A stretch of DNA of 64,000 nucleotides from Arthrobacter sp. DNA4 (GTDB taxonomy: Bacteria > Actinomycetota > Actinomycetes > Actinomycetales > Micrococcaceae), in the NCBI RefSeq assembly GCF_024362385.1, contig NZ_CP101466.1, forward strand, positions 620,001 through 684,000, read 5' to 3'. The position numbers were made by a program, and so were the translations under genes. Position 1 is the stretch's first letter, and the number at the start of each line of letters is the position of its first letter. The notes under the pieces were generated by a model, which did not search any database, had not been told where the DNA came from, and saw nothing but the letters and a program-made list of their open reading frames with translations. Positions 62,141 through 64,000 of the stretch are shown one piece after another.

Positions 62141-63632
62141 TCAGGCGATGGCGACGGCGGGAGCCTGGGTCAGTGAGCGCCGAAGCTGGGGTGCGGCGTC
62201 CAGACGGTCCTGGGCCGCCCGCAGCGCCAGGACTGACGTCTCTAGCTTGTCCGGCGGGAGGGTGAAGGGCAGCCGCAGGTTGCGTTCAAACGCGCCGCCG
62301 ATTCCGAACCGGGGCCGCCAGCCTGATGCCATATTCCGGGGCCAGGACGGTCAGGGCCGTGCTGATGGGGCCGGGCAGCCGGCACCACACGGAGAGGCCG
62401 CCGGCGGGCCGCGCCACCTGCCACGTGGGTAGTTGCTCCGCCAGGAGGCCGAGCAGTGTGGACCTGTTGCGGCGCAGCGTCTGCAACAGGGCGGGCAGGG
62501 GCTCCTCCAGTGCCCGCACCAGATGTGCTGCCGCGAGCTGCTCCATGACGGGGCCGCCCAGGTCCAGGGTGGTCCGGGCCGCGGCAAACCGCTGGATCAT
62601 GGACTCCGAGGCGCGGATCCAGCCGGTGCGCAGCCCGCCCCAGTGGGACTTGCTCAGTGATCCGATGGACACCACGGTGCTGCCGAAACCCGCCAGGGGA
62701 GTGGTGGCAACGCCGTCGAGGTTGAGGTCACGGAGGGTTTCATCCGCCACCAGCACGGTTCCGGCCGCGGCGGCCGCGCGGGCCAGCCGGTGGCGCTGGG
62801 CATCGGGCATGATCATGCCGGTCGGGTTGTGGAAATCGGGGACCAGGTAGGCAAGTTTTGGCTGCTGCTGGACCATGGCGGCTTCCATCGCGGGCAGGTC
62901 CCAGCCGGAATCGGCGAAGGCCACCGGGACGGGGCGGCACCGGGCGGAACGGATGGCATCCAGCGCGTGGGGGTAGCTGGGGTGCTCCACCAGGATCCGG
63001 TCCTGGCGGTCCGCCAGGGTGCGGATGATGATGGTCAGGGCGTGCTGGGCGCCGGAGGTCACCATGATCTGGCCGGGCTGTGTTGGCACGCCGGCAGCTG
63101 AGTACCGGTCCGCCACCGCCTGCCGCAGCGGCAGCAGTCCCAGGGCGTCATAGCCGAACCCCGGGAGCAGTGCGGGTAGCTCCGTCAGTGCCGCGGCGAA
63201 GGCCCGGTGCACCACCTCACCGCTGGCGGGCAGCGCCGAATAGGCCAGGTCCACCAGCCCTCCGGGTGCCGTGAGTCCGGGCGCGGTGAGTCCGGGTGCT
63301 GCCAACAGGCCGGTGGTAGGCGGCTGCGGACCAAAAAGTGCCGGGCCGAAAGGTGTCAGTTCGGGGATGCGGGTCTTGCCGCGGCTGCCCTGGCCGCTGC
63401 TCAGGAAGCCTTGCTCCCGGAGGCTGGCGTAAGCCGCAGTGACGGTGGTCCGGCTGACCGCCAAGGTGGAGCACAGCGAACGCTCGCTGGGCAGGGCGGT
63501 ATCCAGCGGGATGCGGCCATCCAGGATGAGCAGCCGCACGACGTCAGCCAGCTCGCGGTACGCCGGCCCGGTTCCGGTGTTCCACGGGCCAAGAAGGCGG
63601 GACAGGGCGAGGGCGGTAAGGGCAGCGGCCAT
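62141..63632 (-). pseudogene. MocR-type regulator (YczR-like) with 3' frameshift
   Basis: From ATG 63632: a GntR-type winged helix (YRELADVVRLLILDGRIPLD, SERSLCSTLAVSRTTVTAAY) joined to an aminotransferase-I fold (VTSGAQHALTIIIRTLADRQ, PSYPHALDAIRSAR, PDFHNPTGMIMP, GSLSKSHWGGLRTGW with the PLP-binding Lys). The frame ends early at 62286 after LAAPVRNRRRV. Shifting by one base at the CCCC run near 62320 restores RFGIGGAFERNLRLPFTLPP to 62141. MocR proteins of the YczR type control the divergent YczE membrane gene, as here. Probably functional if the shift is a sequence error. Confidence 0.8.
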
Positions 63633-63636
63633 GTAG

Positions 63637-63653
63637 CCAGTATTTCAGACTGG
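63637..63653. promoter_or_regulatory. CCAGT/ACTGG operator-like repeat between MocR and YczE genes
   Basis: CCAGT (63637-63641) and ACTGG (63649-63653) form an inverted pair, and a further CCAGT lies at 63669-63673. The gap between the divergent genes is only about 60 bases, and such repeats are the expected kind of site for a YczR-type MocR regulator. Confidence 0.5.
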
Positions 63654-63692
63654 ATATGTAATTCAATGCCAGTTGGCTGCGAGCATGGTTTC

Positions 63693-64000
63693 ATGATGAC
63701 CCGCAGACTCGTCCAGCTTTTTACCGGCCTCGCCATGTACGGCATCTCCCTGGCCATGTTCATCCGCGCCGGTCTGGGCCTGGACCCGTGGGACGTGTTC
63801 CACCAGGGCCTGGCCAACCGGAGCGGACTGAGCATCGGCATTGTGGTGATCGCCGTGAGCTTCCTGGTGCTGCTGCTGTGGATCCCCCTGCGCCAGATGC
63901 CCGGCTTCGGAACGCTTTGCAACGCCATTCTGGTGGGCGTCTTCGCGGACATCGGGCTCGCCGTGATCCCGCCGATAACCCACCTGGCCGCCCAGATCGG
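63693..64000 (+). CDS. YczE/YitT-type membrane protein, 3' end beyond window
   Basis: The first 102 residues of a membrane protein: MMTRRLVQLFTGLAMYGISLAMFIRAGLGLDPWDVFHQGLANRSGLSIGIVVIAVSFLVLLLW in two pieces, with the YczE marker GLGLDPWDVFHQGL. Three hydrophobic helices are seen. The gene continues past base 64000 in an open frame. ATG 63693 or 63696. Divergent from the MocR gene, matching the known yczR-yczE arrangement in actinobacteria. Confidence 0.85.
   Translation, partial: MMTRRLVQLFTGLAMYGISLAMFIRAGLGLDPWDVFHQGLANRSGLSIGIVVIAVSFLVLLLWIPLRQMPGFGTLCNAILVGVFADIGLAVIPPITHLAAQI

Overview
The window reads as chromosomal DNA of a high-GC Gram-positive bacterium, most likely Arthrobacter/Pseudarthrobacter or a close Micrococcaceae relative. 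I base this on the strong G/C third-position bias, the order SRP RNA - dnaX - recR - aspartate kinase, the aceB/aceA pair divergent from a RamB-type regulator, an MpaB-like oxygenase, a LytR C-terminal-domain protein, and a MocR (YczR-type) gene divergent from a YczE-type membrane gene. No prophage, insertion sequence, CRISPR array or conjugative module is visible. This is core and lightly accessory chromosome, and the species is inferred, not proven.

Layout. 1-3.2 kb: the 3' end of a secreted subtilisin-like protease faces a translationally coupled operon of an SSI-like lipoprotein, a putative DNA glycosylase and a second, leaderless SSI-like protein. 3.2-4.4 kb: an OhrR-type regulator and two small paralogous proteins. 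4.4-11.1 kb: aspartate kinase, recR, dnaX, SRP RNA and tRNA-Ser(GGA). 11.1-15.6 kb: MpaB-like oxygenase, an M23 peptidase whose 5' part lies in other frames, glutathione peroxidase and a CpdA-like phosphoesterase. 15.6-19.4 kb: Stealth phosphotransferase with a HAD hydrolase, and a VapB-annotated-type protein with a LytR_C membrane protein. 19.4-27.2 kb: TetR, FrnE-type DsbA, a GT4/debranching-enzyme operon, GNAT, hydroxyacid dehydrogenase and a CynX-type transporter.

27.3-40.0 kb is a carboxylate and acetate block: malate synthase, isocitrate lyase, the RamB-like regulator, a TAXI solute-binding lipoprotein co-encoded with a TctDE-like two-component system, a divergent KgtP-like symporter, a TetR with a small membrane protein, and a pyruvate oxidase. 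With PEP carboxylase at 55.1 kb it covers uptake of organic acids, the glyoxylate shunt and anaplerosis. 40.1-55.0 kb holds ThiD, an AbiEi/DUF559 protein, a dienelactone hydrolase, Tgt, assorted small enzymes, GH32 and GH76 hydrolases, and an SDR/acyl-CoA dehydrogenase pair. 58-64 kb holds DedA, a macrodomain protein, an RluA-type synthase, an ArsR/SRPBCC pair and the MocR/YczE pair.

Two patterns cut across the window. First, a palindromic intergenic repeat family with the core CATCACTT occurs at three loci, once as an array of 32-bp units. Second, at least six otherwise well-conserved genes are interrupted by single-base frameshifts or in-frame stops (M23 peptidase, malate synthase leader, two-TM protein, DUF6707-like protein, SRPBCC protein, MocR). 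This suggests either many recent lesions or residual sequence errors. I see no clearly new multi-gene defence or biosynthetic system. The most original candidates are the protease-inhibitor/glycosylase operon, the orphan TAXI-sensor operon and the repeat family.
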